A stretch of 22,500 bases of DNA from Theodoxus fluviatilis (lineage: Eukaryota > Mollusca > Gastropoda > Cycloneritida > Neritidae). The DNA is taken from NCBI GenBank assembly GCA_034096865.1, contig JAWQFJ010028561.1:1-22500 (forward strand), given 5' to 3'. Shown here piece by piece: positions 10,171 to 19,325 of the stretch (the first letter of the stretch is position 1; each line of letters begins with the position of its first letter). The translations under genes and the position numbers were made by a program. The notes beneath the pieces are model-generated. The model did not search any database, had not been told where the DNA came from, and worked only from the letters and a program-made list of their open reading frames with translations.

Positions 10171-10587
10171 TCCTGCATATTCTCTTTCCGTCTTTTCTAG
10201 TATTTGTTAAGTTACAAAACGCAAAACATAACAAATTTTCACCATTTACAAAGTGATCCGAACAAACAAATCGATCTGCCTTAGTGTCAAACGTGAGTGA
10301 CTTCAGGTTCAGTTGAGCGATCCACTCACGGCGCCTTTGAGTTGTGAGATCCAGCATTTCCTTGCCTTTTCGCATTGCAACACGGGGTACGACAAAAAAA
10401 CGTCGATGTTTCTCTCTGTCATGCCTATTGTGGCAGTTCTTCACACAGCAGGAGGTCACCATTGTAGAAACAACAAACTTTCTGCTCCAAAAACAGTCGT
10501 GTCTTTCACAGATTTTGTAAGCGACGCGCCATTGTTTTGCTGAAAGTAGGAAAAGGTAACTCTGTTTGACTCAATCTCGACGGAGCT
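10171..10587 (-). repeat. THAP repeat, copy B (inverted partner of 3302-3718)
   Basis: Reverse-complement copy of 3302-3718, the same length (417 bases) and about 96 percent identical by eye. It begins 35 bases outside the TA flank of the Tigger-like element. The two copies bracket 6.45 kb and could pair to form a very long loop. Confidence 0.9.
10243..10462 (-). CDS. THAP zinc-finger exon, copy B
   Basis: A 220-base exon from ATG 10462, ending at donor AAATG|GTGAAA (GT at 10242-10241). It encodes the same THAP domain as 3427-3646: CCVKNC, FFVVP, REWIAQL and VCSDHF carry the Cys, Pro, Trp and C-x2-H positions expected for the C2CH zinc fold. Amino-acid changes from copy A include Y to N inside the first Cys pair spacer, T to M, E to K, E to Q, Y to F, S to T, C to F and I to V; the zinc ligands are kept. 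The frame stays open past the donor for 28 codons. No continuation exon is recognised before the Tigger-like element. Probably a transposase-derived or THAP-gene exon duplicate. Confidence 0.75.
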
Positions 10588-11656
10588 AATATCGGGCCTG
10601 AACGACTTGTACAGCATGGTGTTCATAGCCATAAACTGTAGCGGTGAACAGACTTATCAATTAGTTGTGTGTTATCAAATTGTGTGTTGTTTTGTCGTTA
10701 CTAATTTGTGTCAATGCCCATAATAGAAAGATACTGTATGCTTCTTCCGTAAGAATGTTCGTACGACAGATATCTTTTTTTTAGCTTTCAAGGAACCTCA
10801 GCACCAAGGAATTGTAGAAGAAAAAAATTTCCTTCAAAATACTATCGCTGTTATTAAACTCAAATTTATCTAATTCCGTTAAATGTACATAATGTCATGT
10901 TTGAATAATACGTATTTGGTATAATGAAAAACTGCTAAACTAAAGCTTGAGTTTAGAGCAAGAATGATAGAAATCGAATAAATCAAAACGAAGTTGTTTG
11001 CGAATGGTAGTCCACTATATACAAATCTTTCGTCTTGAGAAAATGGCAGTTGGATTTGACAGAGGCAGTGAGTGTAAAGAGTCCAAAGCAACGGAAGTAG
11101 AATGCATCTTACAAAGTTATTGTATGACATTATTAAATGTGAGCGGGTAAAACCCTTCTATAAATAAACTGGCGCTTTCAAAATGAGGCATTGTGCACCA
11201 GTCACGACGCTGTGAGAGATTCAAATCTTTGATTCAGCCCACGCGGAATTGTGCAGTTCAGGCTACACGGAAGATGAGCACGTCTCTAAAACTGTGAATG
11301 AGACGATTTTTAGGCCGCATTCATCTTCAAAATTCGGAGGTGCCAGTGAAATGGTCCCAGAAGCTAGAACTATCTCAACCTCAGTTTCGACCCAAACCAT
11401 GTCAGCCACTTCACGTGCATACTTGCGCTTCCTGGCGCGGGAGTTTTGCCCCAGCGACTTCGTTTCACCTTTTGCTCAACCAGGGCCCGGTATTATGACA
11501 GGAAACCAGTTAGTCAAGAACGGTTCGTGCAGGTGGACTAGGTAAATAGAAGATTTCTAGTTACGGTAACCCGACGAAACCAGGTGGGAGAAGGAGAGGC
11601 AGGCAGAGTAAAGGTTGGAGAGCGGATCTGCACGGTTTCGTAGTTGCACTGAAGGA
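10588..11656. other. AT-rich intronic sequence, nothing recognised
   Basis: About 1.07 kb. Frames of 83 codons (10879-11130, minus) and 98 codons (11249-11545, plus) have no recognisable domain. No terminal repeats or RNA genes were seen. Confidence 0.55.
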
Positions 11657-11690
11657 GGGGGGGGGGGGGGGGGGGGGGTGTGTGTGTGTT
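11657..11690. repeat. G22 homopolymer and short (GT)n
   Basis: An unbroken run of 22 G followed by GT repeats, about 70 bases upstream of cyclase exon 2. The G run has G-quadruplex potential on the sense strand of the intron. Confidence 0.97.
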
Positions 11691-11761
11691 ACACATTCAT
11701 TACTGCTATCACTAACATCTCTTGCAATAGTGTCAATAGTATCAGCGTCTCTGTGCTGCAG

Positions 11762-11891
11762 TGCAGTCAACTGCAGTGACGTGGCGGACAAGCTGATTGG
11801 GGCCTTTGCCTTCCAGGACACCTGCAACGTCACCATAGATCGCTATGACGACTTCATCAAGGCCGTGACCCATGACACCACGCCCGACAAG
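11762..11891 (+). CDS. ADP-ribosyl cyclase (CD38 family), exon 2
   Basis: A 130-base exon between acceptor GTGCTGCAG (ending 11761) and donor AAG|GTCAGA (GT at 11892). Its first base completes the split codon left by exon 1, and 43 codons follow in frame. The residues read AVNCSDVADKLIGAFAF, then QDTCNVTIDRYDDFIKAV, then PDK. This is the family pattern in which a D/N-C begins a helix ending in an AF segment, followed by P/T-C-(N/D) and a Y-x-x-F/L helix, as in Aplysia cyclase and CD38. Both Cys are family disulfide positions, and there is an N-glycosylation sequon (NCS, NVT). The donor falls just before where the W-S-(G/R) segment would begin. Exon 3 was not found in the remaining 10.6 kb. 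Confidence 0.8.
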
Positions 11892-12005
11892 GTCAGAACG
11901 ATTTCATCATTTCATGAGAGTTTTGTGTTTTGTTGTTGTTGTTGTTGTTATTGTCTTCGTACAAAAGGAACTGAATTGAACGACATTTCTTCTCACAAGG
12001 GTAAT
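11892..12005 (+). other. Start of cyclase intron 2
   Basis: Intron sequence with a (TTG)n run at about 11928-11948, ending at the 3' LTR of the minus-strand Gypsy element. The rest of the intron, if continuous, would contain the whole retrotransposon. Confidence 0.6.
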
Positions 12006-12168
12006 TGTTGCGTGCTGATGGATAGAGGTGCCACATCGAAAGATGGATTAGTATAGCATCACACACGAGTACGAGGCAGCAACAAGCCATGATGGGAGCG
12101 TACTGATTTATTCCCCTCTTCAATCAAAGAGCCTCCAACGTCATCATCCTACGTCATAGAAGTAGTTA
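12006..12168 (-). repeat. 3' LTR of the Gypsy element
   Basis: 163 bases matching 20844-21006 except at six sites. On the minus strand it starts TAACTACT just after the polypurine tract and ends GCAACA. It contains AATAAA (plus-strand TTTATT near 12110), a likely polyadenylation signal. Confidence 0.95.
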
Positions 12169-12178
12169 TCTCCCTTTC
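12169..12178 (-). other. Polypurine tract
   Basis: Minus-strand GAAAGGGAGA lies directly against the inner edge of the 3' LTR, where plus-strand DNA priming is expected. Confidence 0.75.
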
Positions 12179-12206
12179 GACCAGATCTCGTTACATCTTC
12201 TCTTTT

Positions 12207-12796
12207 CTGGATCTGGATCTGGATCATGTGAGTTGCAGTAACCACTTCTGGTTGTCGTCGCAACTTCTTTTTTTTAAACGGTGAAAGTATTCAGTGGGTG
12301 GGCGACAGCCCTGTCAGTCTCGGCGCTGATGATGCTGCACCGGCTGGTCGAGCGGGTTTGGCTGGCAAGTCTGTGTCACCCAGTTTGTTCCACTCAGCCA
12401 CAGTACGGACAAAGAAGGAGTTCCTGTACTGGTCTGTCGTGCTGGGAGGAATGACGAATCCTCGCGTGTTGTTTATGGCCTGTCGTTCGATAATGTTGTT
12501 GCTTATGAACCCTTGCAGCCTTGTAGGGATAACTCTCCGTCGGCCACTGACAGCGGGAGTGAGAAACTTCTCTGGGGGCAGCGCCGGGATCAGGCCCTCC
12601 GCGATCTTGTTCAGGAGTGTGAGGCGTTGCTGCTTGCGGCGCTCTTTCAGTAGTGGGAGGTTCAGGTCTCTGAGCATGCTGCTCACGCAGCCCGGGCTTC
12701 TGGACTCGTAGTCACTTGTGATGAAGCGGGCAGCTTGGCACTGAACTCTCTCGAGTTTGTCTACGTCCTTCTGTAGGTAGGGCTCCCATACAGTTG
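12207..12796 (-). mobile_element. 5'-truncated LINE, 3' fragment
   Basis: A 590-base non-LTR fragment with a 7-base target duplication (CTCTTTT on the plus strand at 12200-12206 and 12797-12803). On the minus strand it ends in GATCCAGATCCAGATCCAG, a short repetitive 3' tail. It lies between pol and the polypurine tract of the Gypsy element, so it postdates that insertion. The coding part is described separately. Confidence 0.8.
12291..12796 (-). pseudogene. LINE reverse transcriptase, C-terminal end
   Basis: About 168 codons. They begin at ATVWEPYLQKDVDKLERVQ, continue QAARFI, then SMLRDLNLPLLKERRKQQRL, TLLNKI and TVAEWNKLGD. This is the characteristic C-terminal thumb/tail of Jockey/CR1-group LINE polymerases (W-x-P-Y, ER-x-Q-xx-A-AR, L-x-L-P-xLxx-RR, and a final EWN-L). 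The polymerase core is missing because of 5' truncation at 12796; upstream codons in the frame come from Gypsy UTR. The clade cannot be fixed from the tail alone. Not functional. Confidence 0.8.
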
Positions 12797-12803
12797 CTCT
12801 TTT

Positions 12804-13241
12804 TTCTTTTCTTTTTGAGAACATGAAATACAAATTAAACTATGAATGAAAGAACACATCATTTAGACCCAATTAGAGAATTATAAAACACACTTTGAAA
12901 GTTCAAAGTAAAATTGAAATACGCACATTATTGTTCAATAAAGATTTACTCACCCAGGCTGCCTAAGCCGGTATAAACATAGAAACAGCAAAGTGTTCTT
13001 GATCGTTTTCACGACAGTATGCGGTATCCTTCTCCTTCATACCGTTCATTAAAAAAGTTCTCACTGAATAAGGAATTCCACAAGTCCCAGTGGCATAAAA
13101 TCTGCCCAGAAGTTCACTGAACACAATTATAGGCAGATTCACCAACACAACTGACAATACAGGCCCATTACTTTAGGCTCAGAAGTCAAAAGGCCGTACT
13201 CACAGTTCACAGTTCACAATACAAAAGGCCATACTCACTGT
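12804..13241 (-). other. Gypsy 3' untranslated region
   Basis: About 440 bases between the pol stop and the LINE. A short direct repeat (AAAGGCCGTACTCAC and AAAGGCCATACTCAC, about 13188 and 13225) is the only structure noticed. No envelope-like frame is present. Confidence 0.6.
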
Positions 13242-14963
13242 TCATTCCTTGAATCTTACTGGCGTTTTCACTTCACGGCTGGACCGTGTGCGGTACGGAT
13301 CGGAACCGCCGCTATCCGCAGGCTGCGGCGATGACTTCGTCAATAATGACTGTTGTGGCCCCATCGCTGGAGGACGCTCGGGTGTAGGCGGCGGCGGCTG
13401 CCCTGCAGGCCGAGGAGTTGAGGGCGGATCTAGGCGAGGCTCCGATAGTTGTTGACGCGGACGAGTGATGTCTGATCCCAAGGCTGGAGTGAAGGGTGGC
13501 TGGCGAATCATCTCGCGGTCATTGCTTGATGAAACTTGGCGTCTCAGGTGTCTTCTGTTGCGTAGCAGTCGGCCTTGTGGTGTCTGGATGACGTACGACC
13601 GTGGAGAACACTTCTCAACCACCCTCGCTGGCAGCTTCCAGCCCTTCTGCTCATCACTCCTTACGACCACAGGATCACCGGGATGTAGTTCCGGCAGAGG
13701 TCGCGCTCCCTTATGACGGTCGTAGTTCTCCTTCTGCTTCCTTTTCAGTGCCTCATCACGCGCTTGGACAGCGTTGTGGTCAACAGGACGGGGAGCCAGT
13801 GTAGCTGGTAGAGACGGCACCGTCGTACGCAAGCGCCGACCAAAGGCAAGCTCTGCTGGGCTGGCCCCAAGCTCAGGGATGGGTGTGGAGCGGTAGTTTA
13901 GGATCGCCATGAAGAAACCCTTTCCTTGCTTTAACAGTTCTTTGGCCGTCTTCACCGCTCTCTCAGCGGCACCATTGCACTGTGGGTAGTGAGGGCTGCT
14001 GGTTTGATGTCGAAAATTCCACTCTCGTACGAAGTTCTGAAACTCTGTCGAGGTGAATTGACTGCCATTATCGGATACCACGAGCTCCGGTATCCTGTGA
14101 TGGGCAAACCAGTTCTTCATGCGACCAACCACGTTGCCAGTCGCGGTGCTTGGCAAGAAGGCCACCTCGATGAACCCTGAGTAGTAGTCAACCATCACAA
14201 CGTATGAATCTCCTTTGACTTCACATAGATCCACACCGACCTTTTGGAAGGGCCGGTCAGGCAGCGATGAAGGCAGAAGGGGCTCACTGGGCTGAGTAGG
14301 CCTCTTCTCGAGGCACTGTTGACAGGAGGACACCCTGTCCTTGATGTCTTTAGAGATCTGGGGCCACCAAACTGACTGATTGGATCTCTCCCGACACTTG
14401 CTTATGCCCATGTGTCCACCGTGGATATGTTCCAGGACCTCTCGTCGCATTGAGGTGGGCACTACTATCCTCTCGCCTCGAACCAACAGACCGTTGTGAA
14501 CGCTGAGTTCTCCCCTGAGAGCGTACAGATCTCTGGCCGCCAGCTTGACGTCTTATTTGTACTGCGGCCAGCCATTTATGGTGTACTCTAGCGCACACTT
14601 CAGACTCACGTCGTTATGCGTGTCTCGCCTCATCTGATCAAGCTTGGCGTCGGAGACAGGCCAGGACGATGTGATCACGTTGACGTAACTTGCGACGTCG
14701 GCGTCATGCTGTGTGGCTTCACTGACTACTAAGGGCCTTCTGGAGAGTGTGTCAGAGATAACCATCAACTTGCCAGGGCGATGAACAGCCTGTAGCTTGT
14801 AGCGCATCATTCTGAGCAGCATGCGCTGGCACCGTAGAGGGGTTTCTGACAAGTCCTTCGTGTTGACGAGTGGGACTAGCGGTTTGTGGTCAGGGTAGAT
14901 TGTGACTTTGTCCAAACCCACCAAATAGCGACCGAATCACTCACAAGCCCACACACTGGCTAA
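13242..14963 (-). pseudogene. Gypsy pol, RNase H end and integrase, two in-frame stops
   Basis: Continuation of pol downstream of the Harbinger insertion. It reads, with TGA at 14937-14939, through the RNase H end (LVGLDKVTIYPDHKPLVPL; D-H-K-P is the usual motif) to TAA at 14553-14555, and then the integrase. The integrase shows the HHCC zinc finger (H and H in HIHGGHMG, C and C in CQQC) and the catalytic D-D-E (VDLCE, VSDNGSQF, NGAAERA), followed by a GPF/SH3-like C-terminal region and a Pro-rich tail ending TPVRFKE. The frame is the same as in gag and RT once the insertions are removed. Both stops look like single substitutions in otherwise preserved sequence. The integrase itself is open from 14486 to 13242 (414 codons). 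Confidence 0.93.
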
Positions 14964-16871
14964 GGGGCCGGTCACACCACACGAACTTTGCTGGAGCGTT
15001 CCTGGAGCGTTGAAAAAAATTCATCACCGCTCGTTACCGTGCACGACCGTTGGCCCCCGTTAAAGCAACGCCGTATACGCTCGGCGACCGCTGATGGTCC
15101 CTCCTACCATTCCGAAAGTTTTGAGTTGCCCAAAATATTGCGAGCGGTGAGGAGCGGGCAATGATCCGCTCCGGCAAAGTTCACCACCGCTCCAACAACG
15201 CCCAGTCAAAGTTTGGCACCGCTAGACGCAAGTTCGTGGACGCTTGGGTCCGCTAGGTCAACGCAGAAATCTTGAACGCTGGACCACCGCTGCTTCGCCA
15301 GCTTTGCCCGAGTGGTGATTACACTTTGGTGGACCGGTTGTAAGCGTTTTACGAGCGGACACGGGATTGCTGGAACGGTGTCGGGCGTTGAAGCAGCGAT
15401 CCATTGCAGTGATGAACTTTGGTTTGGCGTTGGTATGGAGGTGTCGGAGCGGGACCAGAATTTGGCTACAAATACGGGGAGAAATGAACCAGGAGTCCAT
15501 TTTGGAATCGAGCTGCCGTTGATCGAATTTGTTCAAAGTTGTACTACCATGGACTTCGATACGTTAAGCTCCGTAGTCAAAAGCGGTATAATACATGAGC
15601 CATGTCAACGTGAAAGAAAGATTATGGTTATTATTATTATTATGATTATCATTAAATTTCGCAGAACGCCGCTCTATCAACGCTCGGTCCACCGCTAAAT
15701 CAACGCTCGCTACCGTTAAACCAACGCTAAAGCAACGCTGGCTTCAGCGGTGCACCGCTAAGGCAACGCCCGTGTTTTCGATTTTTTTTCCCATTTTGTG
15801 CGCGGTGACGAGCGGTGTCGAGCATTGTCGAAATTCGGCCCCCTCTCCCTACCGGTCACACCACACGAACTTTGCTGGAGCGTTCCTGGAGAGTTGAGAA
15901 AAATTCATCACCGCTCGATACCGTGCACGACCGTTTAACAGAAGTTGGCCCCCGTTAAAGCAACGCCGTATACGCTCGGCCACCGCTGATGGTCCCTCCT
16001 ACCATTCCGAAAGTTTTGAGGTGCACAAAATATTGCGAGCGGTAAGGAGCTTGCAATTTTCCGCTCCGGCAAAGTTCACCACCGCTCCATCAATGCCCAG
16101 TCAAAGTTTGGAACCGCTAGACGCAAGTTCGTGGACGCTTGGGTCCGCTAGGTCAACGCAGAAATCTTTAACGCTGGACCACCGCTGCTTCGCCAGCTTT
16201 GCCCGAGCGGTGATTAAACTTTGGTGGAGCGGTTGTAAACGTTTTACGAGCGGACACGGGATTGCTGGAACGGTGTCGGGCGTTGAAGCAGCGATCCATT
16301 GCAGTGATGAACTTTGGTTTGGCGTTGGTATGGAGGTGTCGGAGCGTTACCAGAATTTGGCTACAAATACGGGGAGAAATGGACCAGGAGTCCATTTTGG
16401 AATCGAGCTACCGTTGATCTTCTTGGAGGCTGCTTCCTTTCCTTCTCCAGCCTTCCTCTTCTTTTGTTCACGTGGCATGATGAACTTCAACTATCGACTT
16501 CTAGTTCTATCAAAATAGATCTGGATCTGGATAGAAAATAGATCCATCAGAACTTCGATCCGTTCAGCTCCGTAGTCAACAGCGGTATGCCGCTAAACCA
16601 ACTTTAAACCCCCGCCGAGCCAACGCCCGCATGCGCAGAACGCGGCTCTATCAACGCTCGGTCCACAGCTAAACCAACGCTCGCTACCGCTCGCTACCGT
16701 TAAACCAACGCTAAAGCAACGCTGGCTTCAGCGGTGCACCGCTAAGGCAACGCCCGTGTTTTAGATTTTTTCCCCATTTTGTGCGCGGTGACGAGCGTTG
16801 TCGAAATTCGACCCCCTCTCCCTACCGTTCAAGGAACGCTCCAACAAAGTTCGGGTGGTGTGACCGGCTCT
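14964..16871. mobile_element. PIF/Harbinger-type MITE, head-to-tail dimer
   Basis: Terminal inverted repeats GGGGCCGGTCACACCAC (14964) and AGAGCCGGTCACACCAC (reverse complement of the 16871 end) extend about 40 bases with few mismatches. A 3-base TAA duplication (14961-14963 and 16872-16874) fits the TWA target of PIF/Harbinger. Inside are two direct units, 14964-15853 and 15854-16871. The first lacks its right TIR: it goes from CCCTACCG directly into GTCACACCACACG of unit 2. The body is dense in AGCGGT/AACGCT-type hexamers in both orientations. No transposase is encoded. The 1911-base length with its duplication keeps the pol frame on both sides. Confidence 0.88.
16350..16480 (-). CDS. Short basic ORF in Harbinger unit 2, possible Myb-like start
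   Basis: ATG at 16480-16478 reads MPREQKKRKAGEGKEAASKK and stops at TAA after 43 codons. A basic Lys/Arg start of this kind precedes the trihelix/Myb-like partner protein of some Harbinger transposons, which would make unit 2 a derivative that kept a 5' coding scrap. This segment is absent from unit 1. The resemblance is weak and there is no domain behind it. Confidence 0.2.
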
Positions 16872-18764
16872 TAACTCCACTTGGGCACAGTGGAGTTCAG
16901 CTTTCGTTAGAGTTCTCGAGCAGAACGCCACAGGGCGCACGCCCTCGTCAAGCTCTTGTAGCAACACGCCTCCCAGGCCGTAACTGCATGCGTCAGCCTC
17001 AACGATGGTCGGTTTTGATGGGTCAAAGTAGGCCAATGTCGGAGCGGTCGTGAGGAGCTCCTTGACGTCAGCAAACGCTTTTGCTTGAGGTGGACCCCAG
17101 GTCCAGGCAGCATCCTTGGCAAGAAGGCCGTTGAGGGGCTTCAGGGTCGTCGATAGGTGAGGCAGGTAACGCCCCAGGTAGTTGATCATACCAAGGTAGC
17201 GTCGTAGCTCACTGACGTCACGTGGCTCTGCTAACTGCTGCATGGCGACGATCTTTGAGGGGTCAGGTCTCACGCCGTTGTTGCTGATGATGTGGCCCAA
17301 GAAGGCGATCTCAGACTGTCGGTATTCGCACTTCTCGTGGTTCAGCAGAAGGCCTGCTGCATCGAGCCTTTCTTTTACTCTCCCAAGGACGGCGTCATGC
17401 TCGGCAGTGGTCTTGCCGTGGCACAGAATGTCATCAAAGTAGCAGATCACGCCGTCAATGCCCTCCAGGATCTGGGAGACTACTCTCTGGAATATTTCCG
17501 GAGCTGAGGAAATACCGAAAGGGACTCGTGTGAAGAAAAATCTGCCAGCTGGGCTGAGGAAAGTCGTGAGTTTGGCCGTGGAACTGTCAAGGGGCAATTG
17601 CCAGAAACCTGCCTTTGCATCGAGCTTTGAGAAGACAGATGAGCCCCGTAGCTGATGGATTACGTCATCGACAGTCGGGATGATGTAGCGCTCACGCTGG
17701 AGTGCCTGGTTAAGCTTCTTCAAGTCGACGCAAATTCTTATGTCCCTCGACAGTTTCAGCACAGATACCATCGGAGACACCCATTCAGTGGGCTCTGTAA
17801 TCTCTTCTATGATGCCCTGTTCTTTCATTCGCTGCAACTCACGTTTCACCTTCTCCAGCAGGGGAATGGGAACTCTTCTGGCAGTCGTGACACTATAGGG
17901 TCTCGAACCTTCCTTCAGTTTGATCTTAACGGGTGGGCAGTTGACCTTGGAGAACACTTCATTGACTCTCTGCACGAGGTTCATGGCGCTGGCTGTAGAT
18001 CTACTGAGCAGAGAGTCTGTTTCACTGTCAATCAGGAAGATTGTCATCGGCACTTGATCTCGGCCTGACACAGTGTCAAACTTCCCCAACACAGTCAGCT
18101 TGCCCCCTGGGCTCTGCAGCTTAGCGTTTGTTTTCTGGAGTGGGGGTCTCTTTTTGAAGCTCATGTATGTCTTGTGGATGATCACATTCACATCTGCGCC
18201 CGTTTTACGAGCGGACACGGGATTGCTGGAACGGTGTCGGGCGTTGAAGCAGCGATCCATTGCAGTGATGAACTTTGGTTTGGCGTTGGTATGGAGGTGT
18301 CGGAGCGTTACCAGAATTTGGCTACAAATACGGGGAGAAATCTTGAAGGTCATTTCCTTGCCACAAACGCGCAGCTTAACTTTCCACGTTGGCTTATTGT
18401 GTTCAATGACCGAGACGAAGTAGACTTCTGGGTCTGAGTCTTCTGACGGCACTGTGACTGACGCAGTGTCTTGAGTCTCACTCTCACTCTCAACGTCGCG
18501 AACAGCTCTGGGTCTGCAACACCTGGCAAAGTGATTGAAGCGCTGACACTTGAAGCGCTTTCTTCCTCTGGCAGGACACGCTCCCTTGGCGTGTGTGACG
18601 TCACACTTGTCACAATGAAAGGACGTATCGTCTGCGTGATAGCTTCTCCCCCTTTTACCTTGTGGCTTGGTCACATACTTGGTACGTCTCGTAAAGTCAA
18701 TTGCTGCCGTTTCTTGTCTTTGCAGCAAGATCTGCGCTTTGACTTGTTCATTCTGACGAGCCAT
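16872..18764 (-). pseudogene. Gypsy gag C-terminus, protease (disrupted), RT and RNase H start
   Basis: Continuous frame from the downstream flank of the foldback element to the Harbinger insertion. Order: gag tail MARQNEQVKAQ; zinc knuckle 1 CDKCDVTHAKGAC (CX2CX3HX4C, intact); zinc knuckle 2 FKCQRFNHFARCC, whose first Cys is replaced by Arg; an acidic linker; and the protease, where a 141-base foreign patch replaces the catalytic Asp and leaves only TGADVNV of the active-site loop. RT follows with LDAKAGFWQLPL, VPFGISSAPE and YFDDIL (the YxDD box), then the tether and RNase H start (VEADACSYGLGGVL). The frame ends inside the Harbinger element. RT is intact as sequence, but without protease and integrase in one reading frame the element is inactive. 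Confidence 0.95.
18201..18341. repeat. 141-bp Harbinger-derived patch in the protease
   Basis: Identical base for base to 16240-16380 in unit 2 of the Harbinger dimer, and differing at two bases from 15346-15486 in unit 1. It has no TIR and no target duplication. It is 47 codons long and open in the pol frame (reading SPRICSQILVTLRHLHTNAK and onward), so the pol frame continues through it. Confidence 0.95.
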
Positions 18765-18840
18765 GGACGTTATTCACGCAGCGGCCATTTTGAAATCGAA
18801 AACGAGACTAGGTCCGCAAATTTAATGGCGTCCAGCGTCT

Positions 18841-19029
18841 ATGGCGAAACCGAAGGCTTCATCATCACATAGACACTGCTGTGTTCCTTATTGCGAGAAC
18901 GATGATCGATATGACGAGAACTCCAGACTGTCCTTTTTCAAATTCCCCACAGACAAGAAGCAGAAGAAACTATGGATCTGGAAGATTCGGCGTGATCCTG
19001 GCAAAAAATGCAAGGCAACAAGAGCTTAG
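18841..19029 (+). CDS. Truncated THAP domain, left arm
   Basis: 62 codons starting MAKPKASSSHRHCCVPYCEN, with the THAP N-terminal Cys pair (CCVPYC), the aromatic-Pro turn (FFKFP), the conserved Trp (LWIWKIRRD) and PGKKCK. It stops (TAG) just where the second zinc pair (C-x2-H) should come, so the zinc site is half built. Compared with the right arm, H to Y in the first pair spacer and F to C near the end are changed. It is a different THAP family from the 3427 and 10243 exons. It could be a first exon, but no canonical GT donor lies at the break. Probably inactive as a DNA binder. Confidence 0.6.
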   Translation: MAKPKASSSHRHCCVPYCENDDRYDENSRLSFFKFPTDKKQKKLWIWKIRRDPGKKCKATRA

Positions 19030-19325
19030 ATTTAGGTCTTGTAAAAGCAAAAAAAGAGTTAAATCATCTAACCAGAACATTCAAGATCCTCATAAAAACA
19101 CCATATTTGTCATATCTTTTCATCAACTCAACTACACTTCTTACGAAATAAAGTCATTTCTACAACTTGAGATACGAATAAAAGCGACAAGGCTTCAGAT
19201 AGTGCCTCACGAGGAGCGCACATGTTTGTGATGTAAAACGTGACCTTCATTACAGTATTACACTACGAGTGATCTTATCCGATACCAGTTGATGTTTTAC
19301 CCCTCTGCTAAGATTATAATACAAC

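Larger units (their letters stand above)
1111..11761 (+). other. Large cyclase intron 1 (about 10.65 kb)
   Basis: Donor GTGGGT at 1111 and acceptor CTGTGCTGCAG ending at 11761 bound this intron; the phases on both sides agree (2, then 1 base). It is almost entirely repeats: microsatellites, two inverted THAP copies, a split Tigger-like element, a GGT-rich minisatellite and a LINE-like ORF1 unit. A second AG five bases downstream (ending 11766) would break the frame and is not favoured. If this is one intron, its size comes from insertions and repeat expansion. Confidence 0.7.

Noticed and set aside
11249..11545. 98-codon plus-strand frame before exon 2
   Set aside because: No known motif, no splice support, and it lies within the cyclase intron.
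11892..12005. Cyclase exon 3 directly after exon 2
   Set aside because: The frame beyond the GTCAGA donor reads Cys runs from a TTG repeat and lacks the family's W-S and L-E-D-T segments.
12298..12711. 137-codon plus-strand frame
   Set aside because: Antisense shadow of the LINE RT C-terminal end.
15258..16541. Open frames of 75-165 codons inside the Harbinger dimer
   Set aside because: No domain is recognisable and they arise in several overlapping frames on both strands of a non-coding MITE body.
16781..18437. Several plus-strand frames of 65-137 codons
   Set aside because: Antisense to the well-supported Gypsy RT and RNase H frame.
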